Shown: positions 43,205 to 55,731 of the stretch, one piece after another
Layout: every line of letters starts with the position of its first letter
Numbering within the stretch: the stretch's first letter is position 1
Origin: Vibrio harveyi NBRC 15634 = ATCC 14126 = KCTC 12724
GTDB lineage: Bacteria; Pseudomonadota; Gammaproteobacteria; Enterobacterales; Vibrionaceae
DNA length: 64,000 nucleotides
Direction of reading: 5' to 3'
Assembly (NCBI RefSeq): GCF_001591145.1
Contig: NZ_BCUF01000012.1
Coordinates: 1-64,000 of the forward strand
Translations under genes and position numbers: made by a program
Notes under the pieces: generated by a model
Told to the model about the DNA's origin: nothing
Seen by the model: the letters and a program-made list of their open reading frames with translations, nothing else
The model's database searches: none

Positions 43205-43620
43205 TGTCCTAACCTCTGTTTAATGGTTTTGACGACAGAACCTAGGAGCGGTAGGTTCTCGTAGAGCATTTCGCCCAAATCAAAATAATCACGATGGTAA
43301 ATGACTTGCCCTTCACAAAACTTAAGGTGGGATACACCATTTACAGATATCGGCGCACCCTTTTGAAGCTTAGGATGTTGTAAATCCATCGTCCAAGTGA
43401 GAAACCCAGTTTCTCCGACTTGTTGATGGTCATGGATAACGAAGTCACAGCGAATGACATTGGTGTATAAGGACTGAAAGTAATCGGAAAGTGCAGGCCA
43501 CCCTTCTAATCGATGGGCTGCATCTTCAAACACCACATCTCGGTGGTAAACCCCTTCAAGCAAATGCAAGTTTGCTTTACTCAACTTCTGATATATGTTG
43601 CCAACTGACTGAATGTCCAT
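43201..43620 (-). CDS. NTF2-like (SnoaL-type) protein, first gene of the operon
   Basis: A 139-aa protein with a cone-shaped NTF2/SnoaL fold signature: LHLLEGVYHRDVVFEDAAHRLEGWPALSDYFQSLY and FLTWTMDLQHPKL. No signal peptide. The open frame runs back to 43686 through the operator repeats. The ATG at 43620 with AGGAG upstream is the proper start. It could be a small isomerase, hydrolase or ligand-binding protein; no activity is known. Confidence 0.88.
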   Translation of the reverse strand: MDIQSVGNIYQKLSKANLHLLEGVYHRDVVFEDAAHRLEGWPALSDYFQSLYTNVIRCDFVIHDHQQVGETGFLTWTMDLQHPKLQKGAPISVNGVSHLKFCEGQVIYHRDYFDLGEMLYENLPLLGSVVKTIKQRLGQ

Positions 43621-43642
43621 TCCTTTGCTCCTATACCACATC

Positions 43643-43720
43643 AAAAGTTGTACAAAAATATCATATGTACAAGATAGACTAATCATGAAAAGTTGTACAA
43701 AAATATTTTTGTATAACTTT
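43643..43720. promoter_or_regulatory. Two direct copies of a TTGTACA operator upstream of the lipid operon
   Basis: AAAAGTTGTACAAAAATAT occurs at 43643-43661 and exactly again at 43688-43706, start-to-start 45 bp. Each copy forms part of a dyad: TGTACA-N11-TGTACA (43649-43671) and TGTACA-N10-TGTATA (43694-43715), the latter within a near-perfect 30-bp palindrome. The motif resembles sites of B12-dependent MerR light sensors (LitR/CarH type) described for phr/cfa/FAD gene clusters. No such regulator gene is in this window. Confidence 0.7.
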
Positions 43721-43771
43721 GTTTCTGAACAGTGATACGTGATGAAGTACAGCAGAGATCAACAGACACAA

Positions 43772-43803
43772 AAAAAGGCTTGGTTAAAAAACCAAGCCTT
43801 TTC
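43772..43803 (-). terminator. Terminator of htpX
   Basis: AAGGCTTGGTT (43775-43785) pairs with AACCAAGCCTT (43790-43800), with a T tract on the minus strand. 46 nt past the htpX stop. Confidence 0.85.
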
Positions 43804-43848
43804 AAAATTTTAACTAGCAGTAAGTTGAACTGTTAGCTTACAACGTGA

Positions 43849-44718
43849 TTAGTATTGTTGGCTACGTAGCGCTGCAATACGTTTATCTAACGGTGGGTGG
43901 CTCATTAGAAGTTCTGTCATCGAGCGCTTACCGTTAATACCAAATGCCATCATAGTGCCATCTAGTTGAGATTCGTGGCTCATCTTCAAGCGCTCTAGTG
44001 CTGCGATCATCTTCTCTTTACCGACTAATTGAGCAGCCCCTGCGTCTGCGTGGAATTCACGATGGCGGCTGTACCACATGGTTAAGAAACTTGCTAGGAA
44101 CCCGAATACCAGTTCAAGTACCATAGATACACCAAAGTAAACCATCATGTTGGTACCTTGACCTTCCTCATCATCGTTAGAAGCAACAATATTTGCGATA
44201 AAGCGAGATAGGAAGATAACAAACGTATTCACCACACCTTGCATTAGCGTCATCGTTACCATGTCACCATTAGCGATGTGGCTAACTTCGTGCGCCAATA
44301 CCGCTTCTGCTTCATCACGGGTCATGTTGTGTAGCAGACCGGTAGAAACTGCAACCAATGAATCGTCGCGTTTTGCACCCGTTGCGAATGCGTTGATGTC
44401 CGCAGAATCATAAATTGCAACAGTTGGCATACCAATGCCAGCTTGCTGAGCTTGACGTCCAACCGTTTCAAGAAGCCAATGCTCTGTTTCGTTACGAGGA
44501 CTTTCGATGACCATGCCACCCACAGAACGCAGTGCCATGCCCTTAGACATCATTAACGAAATAAATGCGCCACCAAAACCAAATACAGCAGCCATCACAA
44601 GTAGACCAGATAGACTGCCTGGTTGCATTCCAGTTACAGCGTAAACAATATTCAGAACAACACTAAGCACTAGCACAACAGCTAGGTTAGTTGCTAGGAA
44701 TAACATAATTCGCTTCAT
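43849..44718 (-). CDS. htpX: Inner-membrane zinc protease HtpX
   Basis: A 289-aa M48 metalloprotease for quality control of membrane proteins. Two N-terminal helices (residues about 5-55), zinc motif HEVSH (about 141-145, within [13 protein letters not shown]), two further helices ([12 protein letters not shown] and [16 protein letters not shown]), then the third zinc ligand Glu in [14 protein letters not shown]. Length and topology match E. coli HtpX. Monocistronic. Confidence 0.97.
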   Translation of the reverse strand: MKRIMLFLATNLAVVLVLSVVLNIVYAVTGMQPGSLSGLLVMAAVFGFGGAFISLMMSKGMALRSVGGMVIESPRNETEHWLLETVGRQAQQAGIGMPTVAIYDSADINAFATGAKRDDSLVAVSTGLLHNMTRDEAEAVLAHEVSHIANGDMVTMTLMQGVVNTFVIFLSRFIANIVASNDDEEGQGTNMMVYFGVSMVLELVFGFLASFLTMWYSRHREFHADAGAAQLVGKEKMIAALERLKMSHESQLDGTMMAFGINGKRSMTELLMSHPPLDKRIAALRSQQY

Positions 44719-45090
44719 TACTTTTCTCCGAGGAAGCTTATCGTTTTTTAAAACAGATGTTTTTTAAACGGATTATTATATGGAACAGGTTTTTATAAGT
44801 AACAGAACGCTTGAAAAGCTGATTCCGCTTAGTTTCGTGCTCCGTTGCGTTATAGATATAGTCTATCCGCGATAAAAACAAGGTTAAGCAATAAATTGCA
44901 ACATTTGTTTTCGAGACTGAAATAATACACACCTTTTTACACTCTTAAATCAGCACTTTAGACCGAGTATAGACTTTGGTCTTATTGTGCGACTATCTGT
45001 ACGTGCTAGATTCGGGTTAGATGAACGAAACGGGGTTAGCTTTTAGGACAATTAAGCAGCTCCAAACTTCCATGTCTTGAGGGAAAAATC
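44719..45090. other. 372-nt gap between htpX and the 55-aa gene
   Basis: Divergent promoter region. No ORF of note. Short symmetrical elements occur (GATATAGTCTATC near 44866, AGACC...GGTCT at about 44960-44983). I see no convincing RNA gene. Confidence 0.4.
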
Positions 45091-45258
45091 ATGGTAGAAA
45101 CTAACGACTATCAAATGGCTATCGATCTACTTTGTTGTCACCTGGGTATCTCAGAGGATGAGGCAAAGCAACAACTAGGTATTTCAACCGATGCTCAAAT
45201 GTCAAAGCGCGTTGCAGAAACACAACAGGCGTTGATGGGGCTTAGCCAAGAGAAATAA
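45091..45258 (+). CDS. Small protein of 55 aa, function unknown
   Basis: Begins MVETNDYQMAIDLLCCHLG and ends QQALMGLSQEK. Predicted helical, with two adjacent cysteines at residues 15-16 and no membrane helix. Supported by GAGGG ribosome-binding site 8 nt before ATG, codon use like its neighbours and a strong terminator 49 nt past the stop. No family recognised. Confidence 0.7.
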   Translation: MVETNDYQMAIDLLCCHLGISEDEAKQQLGISTDAQMSKRVAETQQALMGLSQEK

Positions 45259-45300
45259 ACTGAACGTCGAATCTTACGATTAGACACAAAGGTTTACACG

Positions 45301-45332
45301 AAAAAAGGGCTGCATTTCGCAGCCCTTTTGGT
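45301..45332. terminator. Bidirectional terminator 55-aa gene / bioD
   Basis: AAAAGGGCTGC (45303-45313) pairs with GCAGCCCTTTT (45319-45329), T-rich on both outer sides, between convergent genes. Confidence 0.88.
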
Positions 45333-45352
45333 TTTAACTAAAACCTTATTAC

Positions 45353-46036
45353 TTATACGTTCAGCAACGGCTCAACGTTGATGTATTTGCCTAACTCTTT
45401 ACGTTTAGCACTTGGAATGTACGGGATCTCACCGAGTTTTGGCGCGTCTAGACGTTCTTCCAACATATCGATGATTTCTGCATAATGCTCTGTGCCCGGA
45501 TTCACGCGATTTGCCACCCAGCCGACTAGATTTAAACCATCAGCTTTGATGATTTCAGCGGTGAGCAATGCATGGCTCAAACAACCCAGCTTAATACCTA
45601 CAACCAATACGACAGGTAACTGCTCTTGCTGTACCCAAGTCGACAAGCTGTCTGTATCAGACACAGGCACACGCCAGCCACCAGCACCTTCCACTAGAAC
45701 AATGTCAGATTGCTCTTTGTGTTGAGCCAATTTCTCGCTCAGTACTTCGTATTTAATTTCTACATGTTCATGTTTAGCGGCGATGTGAGGAGAAGCAGGT
45801 AATTCCAAAGCGTATGGGTTTACATCGTCGTATGCGATATCGAGTGTCGCCGCTTTCTGCAGATGCAATGCATCCGAGTTACGCCAACCTTCCGCCGTCT
45901 TGTCGCTTCCTGCTGCCACTGGCTTGTAACCAATGGTGTTAAGCCCTTTTGCACCAAGTGCTTGCAAAATAGCTTTAGACGCTACCGTTTTTCCTACATC
46001 AGTATCCGTACCAGCAATAAAAAATGCATCAATCAT
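45353..46036 (-). CDS. bioD: Dethiobiotin synthetase
   Basis: A 227-aa ATP-dependent enzyme that closes the ureido ring of dethiobiotin using CO2. P-loop [13 protein letters not shown] (about residues 8-20), GYKPVAAG with a catalytic Lys, [10 protein letters not shown] near residue 115. Overlaps bioC by 4 nt. Last gene of bioBFCD. Confidence 0.97.
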   Translation of the reverse strand: MIDAFFIAGTDTDVGKTVASKAILQALGAKGLNTIGYKPVAAGSDKTAEGWRNSDALHLQKAATLDIAYDDVNPYALELPASPHIAAKHEHVEIKYEVLSEKLAQHKEQSDIVLVEGAGGWRVPVSDTDSLSTWVQQEQLPVVLVVGIKLGCLSHALLTAEIIKADGLNLVGWVANRVNPGTEHYAEIIDMLEERLDAPKLGEIPYIPSAKRKELGKYINVEPLLNV

Positions 46037-46854
46037 TTAACTATGACTCCAAAACAAACCTGATAACTTGCAGGTAGAAGACCTTGATCGTTTCTAAATG
46101 CTTGGTACGCGCGCTCAACCTGCAACAAAGTGCGACGGCTCGTCAGACCATGTGAGCGCCCGCTTACGTGATTTGCACCAATGCCTTTGAGATCACGCAT
46201 GACAGAAAACGCTGAATCGTACCAAACTGTGATGGGGGTCAAGTCTAGATGATGGTTGTGGCACCAAGATTGCGCTAACGCAATTTTTACCTGATTGTGG
46301 GTAATAAAGTTATTCACGTGTTGATATGTATCAATTTTTGACCAAGCCTCACGCAACTCATAAAGCGAGCCATCGACTAGCGTAGAGAAACACCCGCTTC
46401 CCCCTACTTTTAAGACACGACGTATTTCTCTTAATGGGTAACTCAAATCTGTACACCATTGTAAAGCCAAACTAGAAAACACGTAGTCGAAGCTTTCATC
46501 ATCAAAAGGCAAGTTTTCAGCATCAGCCAACTGATAATGCATGTATTCAGAACCACAACGTTGCTTTGCTTTATCTAACATGGCTTGAGAAATGTCACCG
46601 CACACTACTTCTGCGCCCCGCTGCTGAAGAAGCTGAGAAAAGTAGCCAGTGCCACATCCTAAATCTAACACACGCTTGCCGGTTAAATTTGTAGGGAGCT
46701 TATTAAGTAACCGATGCCCAACGTCGCGTTGAAACGCTGCATGTTTATCGTATGTTTCTGCAGCTTTACCAAATGAAGAGGCAATCGCATCCTTATCTTG
46801 GTGAAAGCTCTCTAATGCGACCATTTGTGCTAAAGCGGAAGTTGCATTATCCAT
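46033..46854 (-). CDS. bioC: Malonyl-ACP O-methyltransferase BioC
   Basis: A 273-aa SAM-dependent methyltransferase that masks malonyl-ACP so that pimeloyl moiety synthesis can start. Motifs are [22 protein letters not shown] motif [15 protein letters not shown] (about 64-78), [24 protein letters not shown]. The ATG overlaps the bioF stop (TAATG). An internal Met at residue 11 is a possible alternative start. No pimeloyl-ACP esterase bioH is adjacent. Confidence 0.95.
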   Translation of the reverse strand: MDNATSALAQMVALESFHQDKDAIASSFGKAAETYDKHAAFQRDVGHRLLNKLPTNLTGKRVLDLGCGTGYFSQLLQQRGAEVVCGDISQAMLDKAKQRCGSEYMHYQLADAENLPFDDESFDYVFSSLALQWCTDLSYPLREIRRVLKVGGSGCFSTLVDGSLYELREAWSKIDTYQHVNNFITHNQVKIALAQSWCHNHHLDLTPITVWYDSAFSVMRDLKGIGANHVSGRSHGLTSRRTLLQVERAYQAFRNDQGLLPASYQVCFGVIVK

Positions 46855-48005
46855 TACAGCGCTCCTAATGCTTGCTTCAATGCCATTGAAAGCGTTTTAA
46901 CTTGTTCATTAGTGTGATTAGCAGTAAGCGTAATTCGAAGACGAGACGTCCCTTTCGGTACCGTCGGAGGACGAATAGCCGTCACCCAAATACCGTTCTG
47001 ACGACAAGCACCTGCAACTTGCAAAGCCAAATCAGATTCACCAATCAAAAACGGCTTAATCGATGTTTGAGTCTCAACAAAACCGTCAAGATCACTGAGA
47101 TTGTCTCTATACACTTTCCCCAACTCTGTCAGTTTTTCACGCCGCCACGACTGCTCTTGAATCATCGAGACAGCATGCGTCAGCGCATAGGCTTGTGCTG
47201 GAGGTATCGCCGTAGAATACACATGGTGACGAGCAAATTGAGTTAAAAAATCCCCCGTTGCGCGATCACATAAAATGGCTGCACCAGACATTCCAAATGC
47301 TTTGCCGAAGGTCACGATCAATATCTCGGGCTTAACCGCCGCCAATTCACATGAGCCACCGCCAGATTCCCCGAGAACACCGATACCATGAGCGTCGTCT
47401 ACAGCAAGCCATGCATCATGATTACTGGTGACATCAGCGATATCAGCAAGTGGGGCACAGTCACCGTCCATGCTGAACACCCCTTCGGTAACCACAAGAT
47501 TGTTATCTTCAGCGCTTATGAGTGATGAAAGGTGCTCGATATCGTTATGTTTGAAGCGCTTCATTTTAGCTGGTGACAACACACCAGCCTCCATCAAAGA
47601 GGCATGGTTCAAACGGTCTTGGAGCAATACGTCTGATTTTTCTAGCAGAGTAAACAGCAGCGCTTGGTTAGCACTGAAACCAGAGCCAAATAGGATTGCC
47701 CTCTCGTAGCCCAGCCATTCAGTTAGCGCCGCCTCTAAATTGCCATGCGCCGCACTAAACCCCGTAACCATTGGAGAAGCACCGCTGCCACTGCCATATA
47801 CGCTCAAGCCTTGCTGCCAAGCACGGACAAGTGCTTGGTCATTTGCCAAGCCCAAATAATCATTACTTGAGAAATTGATGTAACGTCTGCCTTCGTGCTC
47901 CAAAATTGATTGGTTACCAGCAAACACCACATTCATGGAACGACTCAGCCCTCGCGTTTTACGCTCAGCAAGAGCGGATTCGATACGAGATTTAAACGCT
48001 GGCAT
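46854..48005 (-). CDS. bioF: 8-amino-7-oxononanoate synthase
   Basis: A 383-aa PLP enzyme condensing pimeloyl-ACP with alanine. Segments [32 protein letters not shown] and the PLP lysine in [14 protein letters not shown] (about K236). The frame extends upstream to a TTG at 48041, but ATG 48005 gives the standard length. It overlaps the 3' end of bioB by 14 nt. Confidence 0.96.
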   Translation of the reverse strand: MPAFKSRIESALAERKTRGLSRSMNVVFAGNQSILEHEGRRYINFSSNDYLGLANDQALVRAWQQGLSVYGSGSGASPMVTGFSAAHGNLEAALTEWLGYERAILFGSGFSANQALLFTLLEKSDVLLQDRLNHASLMEAGVLSPAKMKRFKHNDIEHLSSLISAEDNNLVVTEGVFSMDGDCAPLADIADVTSNHDAWLAVDDAHGIGVLGESGGGSCELAAVKPEILIVTFGKAFGMSGAAILCDRATGDFLTQFARHHVYSTAIPPAQAYALTHAVSMIQEQSWRREKLTELGKVYRDNLSDLDGFVETQTSIKPFLIGESDLALQVAGACRQNGIWVTAIRPPTVPKGTSRLRITLTANHTNEQVKTLSMALKQALGAL

Positions 48006-49044
48006 CGTAGAAAAGATCGTCTTTTGTCGGGCGAGCAGCAACGCGCTCTACGACGCGATCGAGTAGCTCGTTTTCTTCGATTTCATCAGGTTTTTGAGAC
48101 ACCTCTTGGCTGTTAATGCCAAGCTTCTTAAACAACATCATGTCTTTGTCTTCAGAAGGGTTTGGTGTAGTTAGAAGCTTGCAGCCATAAAAAACAGAGT
48201 TAGCGCCGGCCATAAAGCAAAGCGTTTGCATTTGTTCGTTCATGTTTTCACGACCAGCCGATAAACGGACTGCGGATTGAGGCATCATGATTCTGGCAAT
48301 GGCGATCAAACGAATAAAATCGAACGGTTCAACGTCATCAACTTCTTCGAGTGGTGTGCCCTTCACCTTTACTAGCATGTTGATTGGTACACTTTCAGGA
48401 TGCACTGGCAAGTTAGCCAATTCAACCAACAAACCTGCTCGGTCATGTGCACTTTCACCCATACCAATGATACCGCCAGAACAAATTTTCATACCTGCAT
48501 CACGAACGTGAGAAAGCGTGTCTAAGCGGTCTTGGTAAGTACGTGTGGTAATGATGTTGCCATAGAACTCAGGTGAGGTATCGAGGTTATGGTTGTAGTA
48601 ATCCAGACCTGCAGTAGCCAATTGCTTAGCTTGATCTGGCGTTAACATACCTAACGTCATACAGGTTTCTAACCCCATGTCTTTCACACCTTTGATCATA
48701 TCGGTCAAATGTGGCATGTCGCGCTCTTTCGGGTTTTTCCACGCAGCCCCCATACAGAAGCGGGTCGAACCAGCGTTTTTCGCTTTTTGTGCAGCGTCGA
48801 GCACACGCTCAACTTCCATCAAACGTTCTTTTTCAATGTCTGTGGTGTAGCGAGCACTCTGAGGACAGTACTTACAATCTTCTGGACAAGCACCTGTCTT
48901 AATCGACAAAAGCGTGCTTACTTGAACATGGTTGGTTTGTTGATATTGACGATGAACAAGCTGCGCTTCGAATAGGAGATCCATGAATGGTTTTTCCATG
49001 AGATCGCGCACTTCAGCATGCGTCCAGTTATGACGAACTTCCAC
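47992..49044 (-). CDS. bioB: Biotin synthase
   Basis: A 350-aa radical-SAM enzyme that inserts sulfur into dethiobiotin. The [4Fe-4S] motif CPEDCKYC is near residue 53, and the ligands for the [2Fe-2S] cluster are in FCMGAAW, CMTLG and RLSAGRE. The GTG at 49044 has AAGGAAT upstream and gives the family N-terminus [11 protein letters not shown]; the frame opens earlier at 49062. Transcribed divergently from bioA across a candidate BirA operator. Confidence 0.97.
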   Translation of the reverse strand: MEVRHNWTHAEVRDLMEKPFMDLLFEAQLVHRQYQQTNHVQVSTLLSIKTGACPEDCKYCPQSARYTTDIEKERLMEVERVLDAAQKAKNAGSTRFCMGAAWKNPKERDMPHLTDMIKGVKDMGLETCMTLGMLTPDQAKQLATAGLDYYNHNLDTSPEFYGNIITTRTYQDRLDTLSHVRDAGMKICSGGIIGMGESAHDRAGLLVELANLPVHPESVPINMLVKVKGTPLEEVDDVEPFDFIRLIAIARIMMPQSAVRLSAGRENMNEQMQTLCFMAGANSVFYGCKLLTTPNPSEDKDMMLFKKLGINSQEVSQKPDEIEENELLDRVVERVAARPTKDDLFYDASV

Positions 49045-49068
49045 GTGTATTCCTTTAATCACTTTTTT

Positions 49069-49115
49069 TGTTGTGTTGACAGTCTACTGAGTCTCGATAA
49101 ACTGTCAACACAACA
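49069..49115. promoter_or_regulatory. Candidate BirA operator between bioB and bioA
   Basis: A perfect inverted repeat with 15-bp arms (49069-49083 and 49101-49115, core TTGTGTTGACAGT/ACTGTCAACACAA) and a 17-nt spacer. It lies in the 130-nt divergent bioB/bioA gap, as the E. coli bio operator does. The half-site TTGACAG differs from the E. coli TTGTAAACC but keeps the spaced-dyad layout of BirA sites. Confidence 0.8.
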
Positions 49116-49174
49116 TAAAACAACAAAGTTTACATTTGGTTATTTTTTAAACTTAATTATTATTGGAATAGCAC

Positions 49175-50452
49175 ATGGATCTCGCCTTCGACCGCCAGCA
49201 TATCTGGCATCCTTATACTTCGACGTTGACACCTCTGACCTGCTACCCAGTTGCATCAGCAAATGGCGTGCGTATTAAATTGGAAGATGGCACTGAGCTT
49301 ATAGACGGGATGTCTTCTTGGTGGTCGACAATCCACGGTTATAATCATCCGCACTTAAATCAAGCAGCTCACCAGCAAATCGAGCAGGTCTCTCATGTGA
49401 TGTTTGGCGGGATTACCCATCAACCAGCAATCAATTTGTGTAAGAAACTGCTGTCCCTCGCACCAAGTAACCTTGAACATGTCTTTCTTGCTGATTCTGG
49501 CTCCGTTGCCGTAGAAGTGAGCTTGAAGATGGCATTGCAATATTGGCATGCCAGGGGCGAACGCCGACCAAAGTTTCTCACTTTACGACACGGTTATCAC
49601 GGCGATACTTTTGCGGCAATGTCGGTTACCGATCCTGACAACTCAATGCATTCTCTCTACAAAGGCTTTTTGCCTGAACATATCTTTGCGGAGTCACCAA
49701 CTTGTGGTTATTGGGATGAATGGAAATCAGAAGACCTTACTGACTTCGAGCAAAAGATAGAGACGCACCATCAAGAACTTGCTGCGGTGATCCTAGAACC
49801 TATTGTTCAAGGCGCAGGTGGAATGCGCATCTACCATCCAGAATTTCTCAGAGGTGTGCGTAAGCTTTGCGACAAATACGGCTTGTTATTGATTGCAGAT
49901 GAGATCGCAACCGGGTTTGGACGCACTGGCAAATTGTTTGCCTGCGAACATGCAGATATTCAACCAGACATTCTGTGTGTCGGTAAAGCACTCACTGGAG
50001 GCTACATGACCCTCTCAGCAACCCTAGCTAGCAAACACGTCGCAGATACCGTTTGTGGCGGTGATGCTGGGTGTTTTATGCACGGTCCAACCTTTATGGG
50101 TAACCCGCTCGCCTGTGCTGTTGCCACCGCAAGTTTGGAATTGATTGAGCAAGGTAATTGGCAGCAACAAACCCAACAAATTGAAACGCTGTTTTCCGAG
50201 TTGCTGCCAAAACTTGAAACATACGACTTGGTGAAAAGCACCCGTTGGCTAGGTGCTATTGGCGTTGTGGAAACGTATAGCCCAGTAAATATGGAAACCA
50301 TCCAAGCTCTCTTTGTTGAGCACGGTGTTTGGATTCGTCCATTTGGCAAACTGATTTATATGATGCCACCGTTTATCAGCAAACCAGACGAAATTGAAAA
50401 GTTGGTTAATGCGATTGATGCTGCTTTGCAACGCGAAGATTGCTTCGCTTAA
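49175..50452 (+). CDS. bioA: Adenosylmethionine-8-amino-7-oxononanoate aminotransferase
   Basis: A 425-aa class III PLP aminotransferase using SAM as amino donor (KAPA to DAPA). Segments FDRQHIWHPYTS, DGMSSWWSTIHGYNHP, SGSVAVEVSLKMALQYW, LIADEIATGFGRTG, and the PLP Lys in CVGKALTGGYMTLSA (about K272). Divergent from bioBFCD. Confidence 0.97.
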   Translation: MDLAFDRQHIWHPYTSTLTPLTCYPVASANGVRIKLEDGTELIDGMSSWWSTIHGYNHPHLNQAAHQQIEQVSHVMFGGITHQPAINLCKKLLSLAPSNLEHVFLADSGSVAVEVSLKMALQYWHARGERRPKFLTLRHGYHGDTFAAMSVTDPDNSMHSLYKGFLPEHIFAESPTCGYWDEWKSEDLTDFEQKIETHHQELAAVILEPIVQGAGGMRIYHPEFLRGVRKLCDKYGLLLIADEIATGFGRTGKLFACEHADIQPDILCVGKALTGGYMTLSATLASKHVADTVCGGDAGCFMHGPTFMGNPLACAVATASLELIEQGNWQQQTQQIETLFSELLPKLETYDLVKSTRWLGAIGVVETYSPVNMETIQALFVEHGVWIRPFGKLIYMMPPFISKPDEIEKLVNAIDAALQREDCFA

Positions 50453-50498
50453 TTCGTTCTCGGTTAACGCAGGACACTGTGACAAAGAGACAAATAAG

Positions 50499-50532
50499 AA
50501 CGGTTTGAATTGCTACTCAAACCGTTTTCTTG
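50499..50532 (+). terminator. Terminator of bioA
   Basis: AACGGTTTGA (50499-50508) pairs with TCAAACCGTT (50517-50526), followed by TTCTTGT, 46 nt past the bioA stop. Confidence 0.75.
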
Positions 50533-50550
50533 TCATTGACTCAAGGAAAG

Positions 50551-50817
50551 CTATCGAAGTTGACTGTCTTTACTCGCTCGTCGATTGAACAGTGCTTGGC
50601 GTTGCGACACCAATTCGATCGTTGACTGGCATTCGATACAAAGACGAACGCCTTTCATTGCAAGACGACGCGCTTCTGGGATCTCATCACCACACTCATC
50701 GCAGTAATGGGCGCTCTCACCCTTTGTGATACTGCCACGAACACGGGAAATCTCGTCGTCTATTGTGTTTTGAATTTGTTGGCTGACGCTATCGTCGTTT
50801 GCCCACCCTACGGCCAT
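50551..50817 (-). CDS. DksA/TraR C4-type zinc-finger protein (YbiI-like)
   Basis: An 88-aa protein. The zinc finger is CDECGDEIPEARR...CIEC (cysteines near residues 39, 42, 60 and 63). It starts MAVGWANDDSVSQQIQNTI, matching YbiI-type proteins. It lacks the long coiled-coil of DksA, so it may resemble TraR in reaching the RNA-polymerase secondary channel, but its role is not established. The stop lies close to the bioA terminator. Confidence 0.88.
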   Translation of the reverse strand: MAVGWANDDSVSQQIQNTIDDEISRVRGSITKGESAHYCDECGDEIPEARRLAMKGVRLCIECQSTIELVSQRQALFNRRASKDSQLR

Positions 50818-50955
50818 AAGCCCTCCTCGTTACTTGAATGAGAAAATCTACTTACCGTGGTAAGGTGGATGATTATATCGATTACAAATAACAAGATAAT
50901 TAGGGTAAATTCAAAAACACTATTACGCTTTGGTAATAATCTTGTACTGAATTAA

Positions 50956-51390
50956 TTAGTCGGACGTCTTTTGGAAAAGTGATGTCAGGTTACTCGTACT
51001 TCCTTCCTCACACTCAAAATACTGAGTTTGACCAGACTGTCTTAAAGTAATACTGAGTACTTTCTCCACCTCATTAAACTCCTCGCTAAAGTACTCACTG
51101 ATTAATATGTCACGTTCACCAATACTAAATTCTAATGACTTCTCATCTACTAACGCTCGATGATAATGTTCGACACGATAATCTCGATGTTTTACCCGCT
51201 GTAAAACTGGGCTTTTATTTGCAATGGACTTATTAAAGATAAGCTCGCCTTTGCCTTGCTCTATAAAAATACTAAAGTTCATAGTTTGGTTTACTGAACA
51301 TTCAAAGACCTTTCTAGGCAAGATGTCAGTGATAGCAAATGTGCTCATCATAGCAACACCGCCCCCCCAAAGGACCACCAATCGTTTCAT
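50956..51390 (-). CDS. Unknown exported protein, 144 aa
   Basis: N-terminal signal-like stretch MKRLVVLWGGGVAMMSTFA, then a beta-rich mature part (CSVNQTMNFSIFIEQG, YRVEHYHRALVDEKSLEFSIGE, YFECEEGS) with two cysteines that may form a disulfide. The frame opens with ATG at 51396, and a second ATG at 51390 overlaps the upstream stop (TAATG) and gives the better signal peptide. No family recognised. Coupled to the 243-aa gene upstream, so the two likely act together. Confidence 0.7.
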   Translation of the reverse strand: MKRLVVLWGGGVAMMSTFAITDILPRKVFECSVNQTMNFSIFIEQGKGELIFNKSIANKSPVLQRVKHRDYRVEHYHRALVDEKSLEFSIGERDILISEYFSEEFNEVEKVLSITLRQSGQTQYFECEEGSTSNLTSLFQKTSD

Positions 51391-52121
51391 TACCATTCAG
51401 CCAACACAGTAAATAGCGCTTGCTCAGACATGCGGGTTAATACATATCCATGTGAAGATGAATAAGAGCCACTGAGTACACTATTCTCTTTTTTAACAAC
51501 CATATCTTCGATGCCGTCAGCGTTGTAATCCCCTTTTGCCACAACAGTAATGACTTGAAAACCATCGGTCGCGTCGAAGTACTCTGCTTTTACTTCACTG
51601 ATGACCTGAGTTCTTTGGATATGGTCTGCCTCATCCCACGTTGATAGTATCTTTGCTTTCTCTGCACTTTCGTCAGAAATAACAAAAGCAAGTACACTTG
51701 GCGCAAATTTAGGAAAGCTATCATCTAGCTTAAAGTCCGATATAAATGAACGTTCAGAGGCAATGAGCTTTGCTATCTCGCTCCAAGTTTGGCACTGCGT
51801 TAAATACGCTTTAAACGCGCCGTATTCATAAGCTTTTGCCGTAGTAAAACCCATAGCGTTTGCAGTTGCTAAGTCTTGGCAATTAGATACCAATTTTTCT
51901 TCATCAGACGCACGTATCAATTCAAGTTCATAGCCCCAATCGAGCGAGTTACGAAGTTGCATATTTTCTTTGGAAGGTTGCGCTATTTCTCGCGCGAAAA
52001 AGAGATTGGCTCGCTTACTGTCTAGGTATTGAGGCTGTATCCGTTCACTTGCGATAACACCATTGTTAACAGTCAAGGTAAGAGCAAAAGTAACGAGCAA
52101 TGAAAGGTGAGGGTTTGGCAT
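51390..52121 (-). CDS. Unknown exported protein with FG-GAP-like motif, 243 aa
   Basis: Signal peptide MPNPHLSLLVTFALTLTVNNGVIAS, then a largely alpha-helical mature region (residues 26-190) and a C-terminal segment VVAKGDYNADGIEDMVVKK. This looks like the calcium-binding DxDxDGxxD loop of FG-GAP/VCBS repeats, present once. The frame opens at TTG 52136; ATG 52121 is preferred. No homologue recognised. First gene of a two-gene unit with the 144-aa protein. Confidence 0.72.
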   Translation of the reverse strand: MPNPHLSLLVTFALTLTVNNGVIASERIQPQYLDSKRANLFFAREIAQPSKENMQLRNSLDWGYELELIRASDEEKLVSNCQDLATANAMGFTTAKAYEYGAFKAYLTQCQTWSEIAKLIASERSFISDFKLDDSFPKFAPSVLAFVISDESAEKAKILSTWDEADHIQRTQVISEVKAEYFDATDGFQVITVVAKGDYNADGIEDMVVKKENSVLSGSYSSSHGYVLTRMSEQALFTVLAEW

Positions 52122-52279
52122 AACATTTAATATCAATGGGTGAAAACTCGTTAGCTTGTCACGTTGGAAATCGCTTAGAAAAATATCATTTATCTCGCAA
52201 TGCTAGATTCTGGGCGGACCCTACATTCTTAATGGTATGAGTTACAAAGCTGAGTATCTTCACTCGGCGCAGATAACAA

Positions 52280-52308
52280 AAAACCCAGCACTCAGGCTGG
52301 GTTTTGAT
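52280..52308 (-). terminator. Terminator of serS
   Basis: AAAACCCAGC (52280-52289) pairs with GCTGGGTTTT (52296-52305), followed on the minus strand by TTTTTTGTTAT. About 20 nt past the serS stop. Confidence 0.88.
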
Positions 52309-52326
52309 GTTCTAGTGGTTAATGAA

Positions 52327-55076
<2,750 letters not shown>

Positions 55077-55082
55077 TACCAA

Positions 55083-55709
55083 TTAATTCCTTTGATCATC
55101 CACTTCCACGCCATCTGGGATTGTGAAGGTGAATCTGTCTGCTTTTGGTTTGCCAAGCTTCACGTTGCTAAAGCTGAACAGCCCCTTCTGACCATCTTGC
55201 TCAACTACGTTAAAGCCTTTCACCACACCTTTTGCATCAATATTAATCTGGAATTGACCTTGTGTGGAGTCTACTGCGGTAGGAATGAGGGTGAACTCGT
55301 CACCTTTTTGAGAAATCTTGTAGTTATCCCAATCACTTGCGCGATTACGCGTTAGCAAAACAAATGGCGTTTGCTCTGTTGCTTGCTCTTGCCAGTAGAT
55401 GCTGACTTGTTCAATGAATGGGCTGTAGTACCACAGTGTTTTACCATCAGAGACCAGCAAGTTTTCGTCAGGGAATGTCGTGCTCCAGCGGAACAGGCTT
55501 GGACGAGCAATTTCAACCGTACCTTCCCCTTCCATGACTGTTTCACCTTCTGGGCTGATTACTTGCTGTGAGAAATCCGCACTGAAGCCATCATTCATAG
55601 ACAGGCGTTTGTTTAATTCATCTTTAGGAGACGCGGCATGTGCAGTAGAGAAGAGAGAAAAGCTTAAAACAAGCGCAGAGAAAAGTTTCGCTGAAAATAG
55701 TTTTTTCAT
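55083..55709 (-). CDS. lolA: Outer-membrane lipoprotein carrier protein LolA
   Basis: A 208-aa periplasmic chaperone that ferries lipoproteins from LolCDE to LolB. Signal peptide ends HAA near residue 26. Typical segments are [40 protein letters not shown] (with the conserved Arg of the hydrophobic cavity) and [11 protein letters not shown]. Between ftsK and rarA, the conserved enterobacterial and Vibrio order. Confidence 0.96.
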   Translation of the reverse strand: MKKLFSAKLFSALVLSFSLFSTAHAASPKDELNKRLSMNDGFSADFSQQVISPEGETVMEGEGTVEIARPSLFRWSTTFPDENLLVSDGKTLWYYSPFIEQVSIYWQEQATEQTPFVLLTRNRASDWDNYKISQKGDEFTLIPTAVDSTQGQFQINIDAKGVVKGFNVVEQDGQKGLFSFSNVKLGKPKADRFTFTIPDGVEVDDQRN

Positions 55710-55731
55710 TCAGATACCTATTGTTAGAACC

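Noticed and set aside
43621..43686. N-terminal extension of the NTF2-like protein to 43686
   Set aside because: It would translate through an operator repeat and lacks a ribosome-binding site; the ATG at 43620 has AGGAG.
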